Origin: Thermodesulfobacteriota bacterium
Lineage (GTDB): Bacteria; Desulfobacterota; Anaeroferrophillalia; Anaeroferrophillales; Tharpellaceae
Length of the DNA stretch: 52,366 nt
Direction of reading: 5' to 3'
Assembly (NCBI GenBank): GCA_024763535.1
Contig: JANTFH010000013.1
Location: 1 to 52,366 of the forward strand
Within the stretch, counting starts at the first letter, position 1; the number at the start of each line of letters is the position of its first letter. Positions 44,422 to 52,366 of the stretch are shown piece after piece. A program made the translations under genes and the position numbers. A model generated the notes under the pieces. That model did not search any database. It was not told where the DNA came from and was given only the letters and a program-made list of their open reading frames with translations.

Positions 44422-46482
44422 ATGACCAAACCGGAAGAAAAGTCAGAACAGGAACAGAATGAAATTCTCCAGGAAATCATTGCTGAAGAGAGTGGTGAAA
44501 TTCGGGTTCTACATGGCTTTGAACGCCATCTAGTACCAATCATAGCAGTTATCTGGTCGCTCTTTCAGCTATCGGTATCCAGCTGGCTGCTGCTGGATTC
44601 GATTGCAATTCGGGCGATTCATCTGGCTTTTGCTCTAATTCTGCTTTTCCTCAATATTCCCTTCTTCAAAAAACCCCGCTCTTTTCTCAAATTCCTTTCG
44701 GCCCGCAACCACATCTCCTGGAATGACTACGCCTGCGCCATCCTCGGGGCTGTCAGCGCCATGTATCTCTATGTCAACTGGGAAAGTATCGGCAACCGTT
44801 CCGGCATGCCTTCAACGATGGACGTGGTTTTCGGCCTTATTCTGCTTGTGCTTCTGCTTGAAGCTGCCCGCAGAGCTCTGGGGCCGGCACTTTCGGTTAT
44901 CGCCATAGTTTTCAGCGCCTACGCCTATTTCGGCCCCTACATGCCCGATATTCTTGCCTTTCGCGGAGTTTCAGTAAATCGTTATTTAAGCCAGATCAGC
45001 CTCTCCGGTGAAGGTATCTACGGCATCCCGCTGGATGTGTCGGCCCGCGTGGTCTTTCTCTATGTTCTCCTCGGTGCCTTGCTGGAAAAAGCCGGGGCCG
45101 GGCAGTTTTTCATCGATCTGGCCCTATGTTTTCTCGGGCGTTTTAAGGGCGGGCCGGCTAAGGCGGCGGTGTTGGCCAGTGGTTTTACGGGGATGGTTTC
45201 AGGCTCCAGTATAGCCAATATCGTAACCACCGGAACCTTTACGATTCCTTTGATGAAGAAGGTAGGTTATCCCGCTACCAAGGCGGCGGCGATTGAGGTT
45301 GCGGCCAGCACCGACGGTCAGCTGGCACCGCCGATCATGGGTGCCGCCGCTTTTATTATCGCGGAATATGTCAATGTCCCATACATTGCCGTAGTCAAAG
45401 CTGCGGCCATTCCAGCCTTTGCCTCATACGTCGCCCTGCTCTACATAACCCACATCGAAGCCTCCAAACTCGGCCTCCGGGGTCTGCGCAAAGAGGAGTT
45501 GCCGAACCTCTTTACTACCTTGAAGGGAGGCCTGCATTACCTGATCCCGATCGGAGCCCTGCTTTACGAACTTATCTATCTGCGCCACTCCCCGGACAAA
45601 TCCGCTTTCAACTCGATTTTGTGGTTGATTCTGGTGGTTTTTGCCAAGGATATGATTGATGGTCGCAGCAAAGCCGGGTCCCTCGGGGAAAGTATCAAAA
45701 AAAGTTGCGCAACCATCTACGAGGGAATGGCTTCCGGAGCTAAAAATATGGTTACCGTAGCCGTAGCCTGTGCCGCTGCCGGGATTATCGTCGGCGTTGT
45801 CAATATGGGTATCGGCGGCATGATCACCCAGATTGTCGAACAGCTCTCCGGCGGCAATATCTACCTCATGCTGTTGATCACCGCTATCGCCAGTCTTCTG
45901 ATCGGCATGGGCCTACCGACAACAGCAACCTATATCGTCATGGCCTCTCTGACCGCGCCGATCATTGTTCAGGTCGGCGGCCTCAACAACTTTATCGTCC
46001 CGCTGATGGCGGCCCACCTCTTCTGCTTCTATTTCGGCATCCTGGCCGATGACACCCCGCCGGTCGGATTAGCTTCATACGCCGCCGCGGCCCTGGCCCG
46101 TTCAGACCCGATTAGAACCGGCATTCAGGGGTTCATGTATGATATCAGGACCTCGATACTGCCATTTATGTTCATCTTCAACAGTGACCTGATCCTCTAT
46201 AACATCAACAGCTGGCCTCTCGGTATCATGATCTTTATCATGGCCTGTATCGGCACCTGTTCTTTCGCTTCAGCAACTCAGGGATGGTTTGTTGTCAAAA
46301 ACAAATGGTACGAAATGGTGATTCTGCTCGGCATCTCTCTGACCATGTTCCGGCCTGAGCTTCTGGCGGGTTCACTCTCAATCTCCAACAAATATCTGGC
46401 CTATCCTATAGGGCTGGTTATTCTCGGAGGGCTCTACCTGTTCCAGAAGAGAAGGCTGCCGCAAACTGAAGCTTCAGCCTAG
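44422..46482 (+). CDS. Second TRAP transporter fused permease
   Basis: This 686-residue DctQM-type protein has the same layout as the permease at 14980: an N-terminal four-helix part and a large subunit with ASGFTGMVSGSSIANIVTTG, the DGQLAPPIMGAAAF loop, GLPTTATYIV and DDTPPVGLASYAAAALA. An acidic hydrophilic N-terminus of about 35 residues precedes the first helix. No binding protein or DUF1850 gene adjoins it. It sits inside the phosphate region between pst and phoU. The TAXI protein at 23535 is a possible partner. Confidence 0.93.
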   Translation: MTKPEEKSEQEQNEILQEIIAEESGEIRVLHGFERHLVPIIAVIWSLFQLSVSSWLLLDSIAIRAIHLAFALILLFLNIPFFKKPRSFLKFLSARNHISWNDYACAILGAVSAMYLYVNWESIGNRSGMPSTMDVVFGLILLVLLLEAARRALGPALSVIAIVFSAYAYFGPYMPDILAFRGVSVNRYLSQISLSGEGIYGIPLDVSARVVFLYVLLGALLEKAGAGQFFIDLALCFLGRFKGGPAKAAVLASGFTGMVSGSSIANIVTTGTFTIPLMKKVGYPATKAAAIEVAASTDGQLAPPIMGAAAFIIAEYVNVPYIAVVKAAAIPAFASYVALLYITHIEASKLGLRGLRKEELPNLFTTLKGGLHYLIPIGALLYELIYLRHSPDKSAFNSILWLILVVFAKDMIDGRSKAGSLGESIKKSCATIYEGMASGAKNMVTVAVACAAAGIIVGVVNMGIGGMITQIVEQLSGGNIYLMLLITAIASLLIGMGLPTTATYIVMASLTAPIIVQVGGLNNFIVPLMAAHLFCFYFGILADDTPPVGLASYAAAALARSDPIRTGIQGFMYDIRTSILPFMFIFNSDLILYNINSWPLGIMIFIMACIGTCSFASATQGWFVVKNKWYEMVILLGISLTMFRPELLAGSLSISNKYLAYPIGLVILGGLYLFQKRRLPQTEASA

Positions 46483-46529
46483 TTTTTCGGGGAGTGAATC
46501 GGGTAAGAGAGAAGACGCCCTATAGAGTA

Positions 46530-47204
46530 CTAATTTTCATCCATATAGATGGCGGGCTGGTGCCTGATAACCTCGCCCTCCACCATGTAGACAACATCTT
46601 CGCAGATATTGGTAGCGAGATCGGCAATACGCTCAAGGTGGCGGGCGCTTGAAAGCCAGTGCAGGGCCCGCTTTATGGTCGCCTGATCTTGACTCATGAT
46701 CCGGCGTATATCTTTATAAAGCTTAAAGTTGGCGTCATCCACCCGGTCATCCATAAGGATAACCTCACGGGCCAGTTGTGCATCTCTCTTGGTAAGCGCA
46801 TCGAGGCTGCGGCTGAGCATGAATTTGGCATCAGCTATGATTTCGGAAAAGTCGATGCTGACCGGGAGGACCTCATGCTGGGACAGGTAGAGTGCCCGTT
46901 CCGCAATATTAACGGCGAGATCTCCGACCCGCTCGATATCGTTATTGACCTTGAGCACGGTCACAACAAAACGCAGATCAGCCGCCACCGGCTGATAGAG
47001 AGCCATTATTTTCAGACACTCCTCTTCAACACGAACTTCAGCGTCGTTGATAAAGTAATCCTTATCGATAACCGCCTGCGCCAGTTCCACATCTCTCTCA
47101 GTCAACGCCACTAAAGCTTTTTCTGTCGCACTTTCAGCCATCGATGCAATTTGCAGCAGCTCTTTCTTGAGTAGCTCCAACCCATTCTGCAGATGTTTAG
47201 CCAT
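46530..47204 (-). CDS. phoU: Phosphate signalling regulator
   Basis: The 224-residue helical protein contains two PhoU repeats (about 10-95 and 115-205), each with the E/D-rich metal-binding helix motifs such as NDIERVGDLAVNIAER and RHLERIADLATNICED. PhoU restrains the PhoR kinase and Pst import when phosphate is plentiful. GAGGAAAAG precedes the ATG. It overlaps the end of phoR by 8 bases. Confidence 0.95.
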   Translation of the reverse strand: MAKHLQNGLELLKKELLQIASMAESATEKALVALTERDVELAQAVIDKDYFINDAEVRVEEECLKIMALYQPVAADLRFVVTVLKVNNDIERVGDLAVNIAERALYLSQHEVLPVSIDFSEIIADAKFMLSRSLDALTKRDAQLAREVILMDDRVDDANFKLYKDIRRIMSQDQATIKRALHWLSSARHLERIADLATNICEDVVYMVEGEVIRHQPAIYMDEN

Positions 47205-49032
47205 GATTCTTTTCCTCTGTCTCCGTTACACTCGTGATAGAAGGATCTGAAAACGGAAAGATAAGGCGAAAAGTCGACCCCTGACCGGGCCGGCTCTCGA
47301 TCTCTATGCGCCCCCTGTGGACAGATACTATATGCCGAACAATTGCCAGGCCTAAACCGGTACCGCCCAGTTCCCGCGAACGAGCCTTATCAACCCGGTA
47401 GAAACGTTCAAAAATCCTCTCCTTCTCCTGGGGAGGAATCCCGATGCCGGTATCTAAAACTTCAACAATCACTTCCGCCCCGATCCGTTCTAATCCAATC
47501 CTGACCCGACCTCCCGGTGTATTATATTTAATTGCATTATCGAGTACATTGGTAATTGCCTGATCCAGCATCTCCTGGTTGGCAAACAGTTCAATCTTCT
47601 CATCCGAAGCCTCAAACTCCAGACTGATATCCTGATCGTCGGCCAGCGGCCTCAGACAATTTACTGCTGTAGCGACCACGTCATTAAGCTCAAGCCGCAT
47701 TTTCAAAACCTCATCCTGCGACTGTGTTTCAAAACGTGAAAGAGCCATGAGATCAACGACCAGAGCCGACAGCCGCAACGACTGGGTGGCAATTTTTTTC
47801 AAAAAAGATAATCTCACCGCTTCCGGCATGTGGTCCGCGTCATCAACCATGGTTTCAACCAGAGCGCGGATTGCGGTTATCGGGGTCTTTAGCTCATGCG
47901 AGGCGTTACTGACAAAATCCCGGCGTACAGTCTCCAGACGATGCAGCTCGGAAACATCGAGCAGTACGACCATTGCTCCAACCACAACCGTACCGCTCTT
48001 TAACGGCACCGCGTACATCTCAACTACCCTTTCCTGCATACCATACGAGATATTGAGGTTACGTTTGATATCAGTACTGCTCTGCAACACCTCGCTCAGG
48101 GCTCCGCATAACTCCTGCAAACGCGTTATTTCCCAGATCGCTTTGCCCCGCCACTCCTGATCATTAATATTCAGAATCTGAACGGCGGCCTGATTCATAT
48201 GCACCACCTTCTCATCATCATCTACCGCCACCACACCTTCACGCATGCTGGTTAAAATCGCATTCAGTTTAGTCCGATCACTATTTATGGTCTCAATCCG
48301 CTGACGTGATTTTTCCGCCATCAGATTAAAGGCCTGAGCCAGACGTCCAATTTCATCCCGTCGCCGATAGTCTAGCGAGGAACTGAAATCGCCGGAAGCC
48401 ATGGCCTCCGCCATTTGCGTCATAGACAACAGAGGCCGAATAAAGTGCCGGGCCAGCAAAAATCCTAAGAGAAGGGCGATCAGGGCAATCATTCCGATCC
48501 CCGCCAATATCATCCCGCGGCTGTCACTGATACGCTGATTAATCAGAATCAGAGGCTGAGACGCCCTGACATATCCCAATAATTCTCCCTCTCTTTTGAG
48601 CGAACGGGCCAGATACATCATTTCGGTCTTTAGGGTATTACTGTAACGGTTCGCAACCCCGAAATCATGAAACCTCGACTCCATAATTTCGGGACGGGTA
48701 GCGTGATTATCCATCAGCTTCGGATCTTTATCCGAATCGATCAAAACTCTTCCCGTAGCATCTATAATAGTAAAACGGGTATGGCTGCGGACAGCGACAT
48801 CCTTTAAGGCCCGCCTGAGATGGAGATCCTTTTCTCCCTGTAAAAGCGGCAGTACCAGGCGACTTAAAAAAAGAGTCCGGACATTTAGAGTTTGCTGAAC
48901 ATCAGCCAGAGTCCGATCTCTGATAACCCCACTTACCACCATGCTGACCATTACTGCGGCGATGACAATAACGATGACAAAAGCTGCATAAATTTTCCAG
49001 AGTATGCGTGAACGAAACAGATTTATCGCCAC
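47197..49032 (-). CDS. phoR: Phosphate sensor histidine kinase
   Basis: This 611-residue membrane kinase phosphorylates PhoB when phosphate is scarce. It has two membrane helices bracketing a periplasmic sensor domain, a HAMP domain, a PAS domain (about 245-355), a HisKA motif FVSNASHELKTPITAI and an ATPase domain with NVLDNAIKYN, DTGIGI and GGTGLGLAI. I start at the GTG 49032, since GGAGAG lies just before it and only 1 base separates it from the phoB stop. Confidence 0.93.
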   Translation of the reverse strand: MAINLFRSRILWKIYAAFVIVIVIAAVMVSMVVSGVIRDRTLADVQQTLNVRTLFLSRLVLPLLQGEKDLHLRRALKDVAVRSHTRFTIIDATGRVLIDSDKDPKLMDNHATRPEIMESRFHDFGVANRYSNTLKTEMMYLARSLKREGELLGYVRASQPLILINQRISDSRGMILAGIGMIALIALLLGFLLARHFIRPLLSMTQMAEAMASGDFSSSLDYRRRDEIGRLAQAFNLMAEKSRQRIETINSDRTKLNAILTSMREGVVAVDDDEKVVHMNQAAVQILNINDQEWRGKAIWEITRLQELCGALSEVLQSSTDIKRNLNISYGMQERVVEMYAVPLKSGTVVVGAMVVLLDVSELHRLETVRRDFVSNASHELKTPITAIRALVETMVDDADHMPEAVRLSFLKKIATQSLRLSALVVDLMALSRFETQSQDEVLKMRLELNDVVATAVNCLRPLADDQDISLEFEASDEKIELFANQEMLDQAITNVLDNAIKYNTPGGRVRIGLERIGAEVIVEVLDTGIGIPPQEKERIFERFYRVDKARSRELGGTGLGLAIVRHIVSVHRGRIEIESRPGQGSTFRLIFPFSDPSITSVTETEEKNHG

Positions 49033-49033
49033 T

Positions 49034-49735
49034 TTATCTCTCCCCGCTATCCCGGAAACGGTAGCCGACGCCACGAATGGTTTCGATCATTTCCCGCCGC
49101 TTACCGAGTTTTTTTCTTATCGACTGAATATGCACATCAATATTACGATCCACGACAAAACTATCGTGTCCGACAACCTTGTTCAAAAGATGGTCACGGG
49201 TAAAAACGCGGCCGGAATGCAAAGCCATAAAATAGAGTAATTTTAATTCCGTTGCGGTAAAAGAGGTTACCCTCTCACCATCAACCGAAACCTCATGTCG
49301 ATCCAGATCAATAGTGATTCCATCATTTTCAAGCCGCCTGTCGTTTTCCCGATCTATCGGTTTCCCGCGCCGGAGCCCGGCCCGGACCCGGGCTATCAAC
49401 TCTTTCGGGCTGAATGGCTTGGTAACATAGTCATCCGCACCCAGATCCAGACCCGTGACAATATCATGTTCTTCGCCCTTGGCCGTGACCATAATAATAG
49501 GTATCGCGGCAGTTAGCTTATCGCCCTTGAGCTTCTGACAGATTTGCAGACCGTCCAGACCGGGGAGCATCAGGTCAAGCAGGATTAGATCCGGAACTTT
49601 ATCCTGGATTAGTTTGAGACCGAGAACCCCGTCAGCAGCCCCCCAGACTCGAAATCCTTCCCGCTCCAGATTGTAGGTCAAAACTTCACGGATATCATTT
49701 TCATCCTCGACAATTACAATTTTTGCCGACAACAT
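49034..49735 (-). CDS. phoB: Phosphate response regulator
   Basis: The 233-residue regulator has a receiver domain with phospho-acceptor Asp54 (LLDLMLPG) and the MVTAKGE segment, then an OmpR-type winged helix ending in IRGVGYRF. When phosphorylated it activates pst and other phosphate-starvation genes. AGGAG precedes the start. A possible own-operator lies at 49811-49831. Confidence 0.95.
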   Translation of the reverse strand: MLSAKIVIVEDENDIREVLTYNLEREGFRVWGAADGVLGLKLIQDKVPDLILLDLMLPGLDGLQICQKLKGDKLTAAIPIIMVTAKGEEHDIVTGLDLGADDYVTKPFSPKELIARVRAGLRRGKPIDRENDRRLENDGITIDLDRHEVSVDGERVTSFTATELKLLYFMALHSGRVFTRDHLLNKVVGHDSFVVDRNIDVHIQSIRKKLGKRREMIETIRGVGYRFRDSGER

Positions 49736-49810
49736 CTCCTAACTCCTCAAGCTGTAAAATAATTTCTCCAACCCAGACAATAAACGCAATGAAACTCTCA
49801 TATAATTATT

Positions 49811-49831
49811 GATTGTAAAGATTTTATAAAG
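49811..49831 (-). promoter_or_regulatory. Possible Pho box upstream of phoB
   Basis: Reading leftward, CTTTATAAAAT is followed directly by CTTTACAATC, two units in 11-base register as in known Pho boxes; the first matches the enteric consensus at 7 of 11 positions. The site lies about 76 bases before phoB. Confidence 0.35.
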
Positions 49832-49900
49832 TTATAGCATATATTCAGGCTTTTACTAAATGGAAATTGGCACAATAACCGATCGATTTAATATCGCGGC

Positions 49901-49940
49901 AAAAAAAAGGCGGGTTTCAGAAAACCTGAAACCCGCCTTT
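49901..49940 (-). terminator. Intrinsic terminator of the rpsD-rpoA-rplQ operon
   Basis: A perfect 15-bp stem (49906-49920 with 49926-49940) encloses a 5-base loop and is followed on the minus strand by a run of eight T's. It separates rplQ from phoB. Confidence 0.9.
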
Positions 49941-49977
49941 AATAAATATTAGAAAACTACTATTCGTAAAAAATAGA

Positions 49978-50607
49978 TTACTTTTCCGTTTCGCTCTTTT
50001 CCGCTTCTACCGCATCCTCGGCTACTTCCAGATTCTCTGCCTGAGCCTCTTCTTCACTCACCTCAGCAGCAGCGGCTTCAACCTCGGTCTCGGCTGGTGT
50101 CTCAACTTCCGCAGGAACTTCATCCACAGTCTCAGCCTCTGACGAGGACGCCTGAAGTTCCTCTTCGACGCCGGCCTTAACCTGTTCTTCCACCGTGCTC
50201 GGAGCAGCAGTTTCCGAGATCTCTTCCTTCGCAGCGGATTTGTCCGTCATGGCACTGTCGACAAAACGGACAAAGGTCATCGGAGCCTGATCGGCAAACC
50301 TGATCCGGGATTTAATCAGACGAGTATATCCGCCCGGGCGATCACTGAAACGCGGGGCGATCTCATCAAACAGTTTCTGCACCAGTTGATGGTCATTCAA
50401 AAATTTATAGGCCTGACGCCGGGCATGCAGGGTTCCTTTTTTGCCCAGGGTAACCAGACGATCTGTAACCCGGCGCAACTCTTTGGCCCGGGCATCGGTC
50501 GTTTCAATATGTTCATGGGTAATCAGGGCCGCGGCCAGGGAGCGAAACATCGCCTTCTGATGGCTGGAACTACGCCCTAAACGTCGACCGGAAACTCTAT
50601 GTCGCAT
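49978..50607 (-). CDS. rplQ: 50S ribosomal protein L17 with acidic C-terminal extension
   Basis: Residues 1-120 are a normal L17 (MRHRVSGRRLGRSSSHQKAM..., ending in TRLIKSRIRFADQAP), which binds 23S rRNA. Residues 121-209 form an added tail rich in Glu, Ala and Val with almost no positive charge, about 89 residues. Most L17 proteins stop near 120-130. GGAGAA precedes the ATG. The tail is probably disordered; its purpose is unknown. Confidence 0.95.
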   Translation of the reverse strand: MRHRVSGRRLGRSSSHQKAMFRSLAAALITHEHIETTDARAKELRRVTDRLVTLGKKGTLHARRQAYKFLNDHQLVQKLFDEIAPRFSDRPGGYTRLIKSRIRFADQAPMTFVRFVDSAMTDKSAAKEEISETAAPSTVEEQVKAGVEEELQASSSEAETVDEVPAEVETPAETEVEAAAAEVSEEEAQAENLEVAEDAVEAEKSETEK

Positions 50608-50669
50608 ATCTTCTATTCTCCTTCAGAATCAAACAGTGGGGGGGTTGAGTCAACTTAACCCAAACCCGA

Positions 50670-51716
50670 TCACTCTTCGTAATCGTCACTCATAACTTTC
50701 TTAATCATCTCAGCATTCTTAGGATCAAAATCGGGCAAAGACATCCCCAGAGAAAGACCCATACTGGTCAGTATTTCCTTAATCTCAAGCAGAGACTTGC
50801 GCCCAAAGTTCTTGGTTGTCAACATCTCTGATTCACTCTTTTGCACAAGCTCACCGATCAAATCAATCTCAGCATTCTTCAAGCAGTTCGCCGATCTGAC
50901 GGATAACTCCAACTCACTTACATTACGATAGAGATTTTCGTTGATAACCTCTTTCTCTTCAACCTCTTCGTCCTCGACGGCGGCCGGCTCGATATTTTCA
51001 TCAAAGTTGATAAAAACCGCCATCTGATCTTTGATAATCTTGGCGGAATAGGCCAGAGCATCGGCCGGAGCCACCGTACCGTCCGTCCAGATCTCGATTG
51101 TTAATTTATCAAAATCGGTCTGTTGTCCGACCCGGGCATTGGTAACTACATAGTTAACCTTGGTTACCGGAGCAAAAACTCCATCCAGAAGAATCGTCCC
51201 GATCGGATATGACTGCTGATCACCAATCTGGGCGGCAGGAACAAATCCTTTACCGGTCTGCACCGTCAGAGCCATCTTCAGAACCGCATCACTCTCCAGG
51301 GTTGCGATATGGTGATCGGGGTTTAATATCTCAACATCCTGGTCAACGATGATATCGCCGGCGGTAACTATCGACTTATCGCTGCCCTTGGCATCGATAT
51401 AGATAGTCTTCGCCTGCTCACTGTGCATTTTGAGACAGACCCCCTTGAGATTCAGGGAGATAATCGTCACATCCTCATGTACTCCGGGGATAGCCGAAAA
51501 TTCATGATTGACACCATCAATGTGATATGAGGTAATGGCCGTCCCCTGGAGGGATGAAAGCAGAACCCGCCGCAAAGCATTACCCAGGGTAATACCGTAT
51601 CCGCGTTCCATAGGTTCTACTACAAACTTACCATAGGTTGCAGTCAGCACGCCTTCATCGCATAACACTTCAGTCGGCTTAATCAACTCGCGCCAATTTT
51701 TATAAATCAATGACAT
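50670..51716 (-). CDS. rpoA: RNA polymerase alpha subunit
   Basis: The 348-residue subunit has the N-terminal dimerisation domain (GYGITLGNALRRVLLSSL) and, after an acidic linker, the C-terminal DNA- and activator-binding domain (ELSVRSANCLKNAEIDLIGEL...GRKSLLEIKEIL). I prefer the ATG at 51716 over a GTG 12 bases earlier, because the family starts close to the KNWRELI motif. It lies between rpsD and rplQ, the conserved order. Confidence 0.97.
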   Translation of the reverse strand: MSLIYKNWRELIKPTEVLCDEGVLTATYGKFVVEPMERGYGITLGNALRRVLLSSLQGTAITSYHIDGVNHEFSAIPGVHEDVTIISLNLKGVCLKMHSEQAKTIYIDAKGSDKSIVTAGDIIVDQDVEILNPDHHIATLESDAVLKMALTVQTGKGFVPAAQIGDQQSYPIGTILLDGVFAPVTKVNYVVTNARVGQQTDFDKLTIEIWTDGTVAPADALAYSAKIIKDQMAVFINFDENIEPAAVEDEEVEEKEVINENLYRNVSELELSVRSANCLKNAEIDLIGELVQKSESEMLTTKNFGRKSLLEIKEILTSMGLSLGMSLPDFDPKNAEMIKKVMSDDYEE

Positions 51717-51734
51717 ATACGGCACCAATAAGAT

Positions 51735-52361
51735 TTAACGAGAATAAAATTCAACGATCAGCTGTTCATTAATCGATTGCGAGATATCCTCGCGTTTAGG
51801 CAGAGCTTTAAGTACCCCGCGACCCTTCTCTTTATCAACTTCAAGATACTCGGGCAATGAACGCCTTGCCGCCGCCGCCAAAGCCTCGCTGATACGATTC
51901 AGCTTACGACTTTTTTCGCAGACTTCGACCACATCGTTAACCGACACCTGAAAGGATGGGATATCAACCCGTTTGCCGTTGACCACAAAATGGCCATGCG
52001 CAACCAGCTGCCGGGCTTCAGCCCGGGTATTGGTGAAACCCATCCGGAAAACGACATTATCCAGACGCCGCTCGACCAGGATCAACAGGTTTTCACCGGT
52101 TACTCCTCGCTGCCGATCAGCCTTGGCAAAGTAGCTGCGAAACTGTTTTTCCAGAAGCCCATAGATACGGCGAACTTTCTGTTTTTCCCGCAACTGCATT
52201 CCGTATTCTGTAATTTTTGTCCTGCGCTGTCCATGCTGACCCGGTGCGTAAGCCCGGCGATCAAAGGCACATTTTTCAGTATAGCAACGGTCTCCCTTAA
52301 GAAACAGTTTAGCCCCTTCACGCCGACACTGGCGACAGACAGATTCTCTGTATCGTGCCAA
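51735..52361 (-). CDS. rpsD: 30S ribosomal protein S4
   Basis: This 208-residue protein binds 16S rRNA early in small-subunit assembly. The N-terminal zinc type is present with four Cys (VCRQC at 9-12, then RCYTEKC at about 26-31). The S4 RNA-binding domain covers about 98-160 ([27 protein letters not shown]). The start codon appears to be TTG, encoding the expected MARYR start; its ribosome-binding site lies outside the window. Confidence 0.95.
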   Translation of the reverse strand: MARYRESVCRQCRREGAKLFLKGDRCYTEKCAFDRRAYAPGQHGQRRTKITEYGMQLREKQKVRRIYGLLEKQFRSYFAKADRQRGVTGENLLILVERRLDNVVFRMGFTNTRAEARQLVAHGHFVVNGKRVDIPSFQVSVNDVVEVCEKSRKLNRISEALAAAARRSLPEYLEVDKEKGRGVLKALPKREDISQSINEQLIVEFYSR

Positions 52362-52366
52362 AACTT

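Noticed and set aside
49033-49074. Longer phoR start inside phoB
   Set aside because: The GTG at 49032 has a proper ribosome-binding site and sits 1 base after the phoB stop; the longer form would translate phoB codons in another frame.

Overview
The window looks like chromosome from an anaerobic bacterium, most likely in the Desulfobacterota (former Deltaproteobacteria). This is an inference from gene content: a nickel CO dehydrogenase with its ferredoxin, a tungstate-type ABC importer, a sodium-pumping decarboxylase membrane unit, several TAXI/TRAP transport genes and a GEMM-type riboswitch. Housekeeping genes are bacterial and intact. No rRNA, CRISPR array or prophage was seen.

Layout. 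1-1480: an IS256-family insertion sequence. 1481-2084: mostly non-coding, with one tiny lipoprotein gene. 2085-5175: two convergent secreted proteins that share an unrecognised C-terminal domain. 5317-8329: wtpABC, a tungstate/molybdate importer, with a promoter/operator-like region in front. 8438-12775: cooF-cooS-FAD oxidoreductase-aat, read leftward from one promoter. 13018-18549: a TAXI-TRAP locus (lipoprotein, binding protein, DUF1850, fused permease, 2-hydroxyacid oxidase-like flavoprotein, lipoprotein). 18654-19331: promoter, GEMM-I-like riboswitch with an overlapping terminator, and a cyclic-nucleotide-binding-domain protein. 19413-21809: an RND-type exporter. 21935-25458: four exported proteins (small lipoprotein, LssY_C lipoprotein, second TAXI binding protein, SASA esterase). 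25566-27467: a GDT1-like protein and the gamma and beta subunits of a sodium-pump decarboxylase.

27506-34332 is core: tRNA-Leu, tig-clpP-clpX, HU followed at once by tRNA-Val and tRNA-Asp, then ileS. 34352-39358 carries a cupin, DAHP synthase, a divergent LigA-type ligase, rsmE and an alpha/beta hydrolase. 39334-49735 is a phosphate region: pstC-pstA-pstS-pstB and phoB-phoR-phoU all read leftward, separated by a rightward universal stress protein and a second fused TRAP permease that has no binding protein beside it. 49978-52361 is the end of the alpha ribosomal operon (rpsD-rpoA-rplQ).

Working together: the tungstate importer and CO dehydrogenase fit anaerobic one-carbon metabolism. The two TRAP permeases and two TAXI binding proteins form one complete set and two orphan halves that could pair. 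The most interesting regulatory item is the riboswitch-terminator in front of the cyclic-nucleotide-binding protein, which would join two second-messenger signals. The most interesting protein items are the shared domain of the two secreted proteins, the LssY_C/TAXI/SASA exported cluster, and a LigA-like ligase with substitutions at several positions normally invariant.
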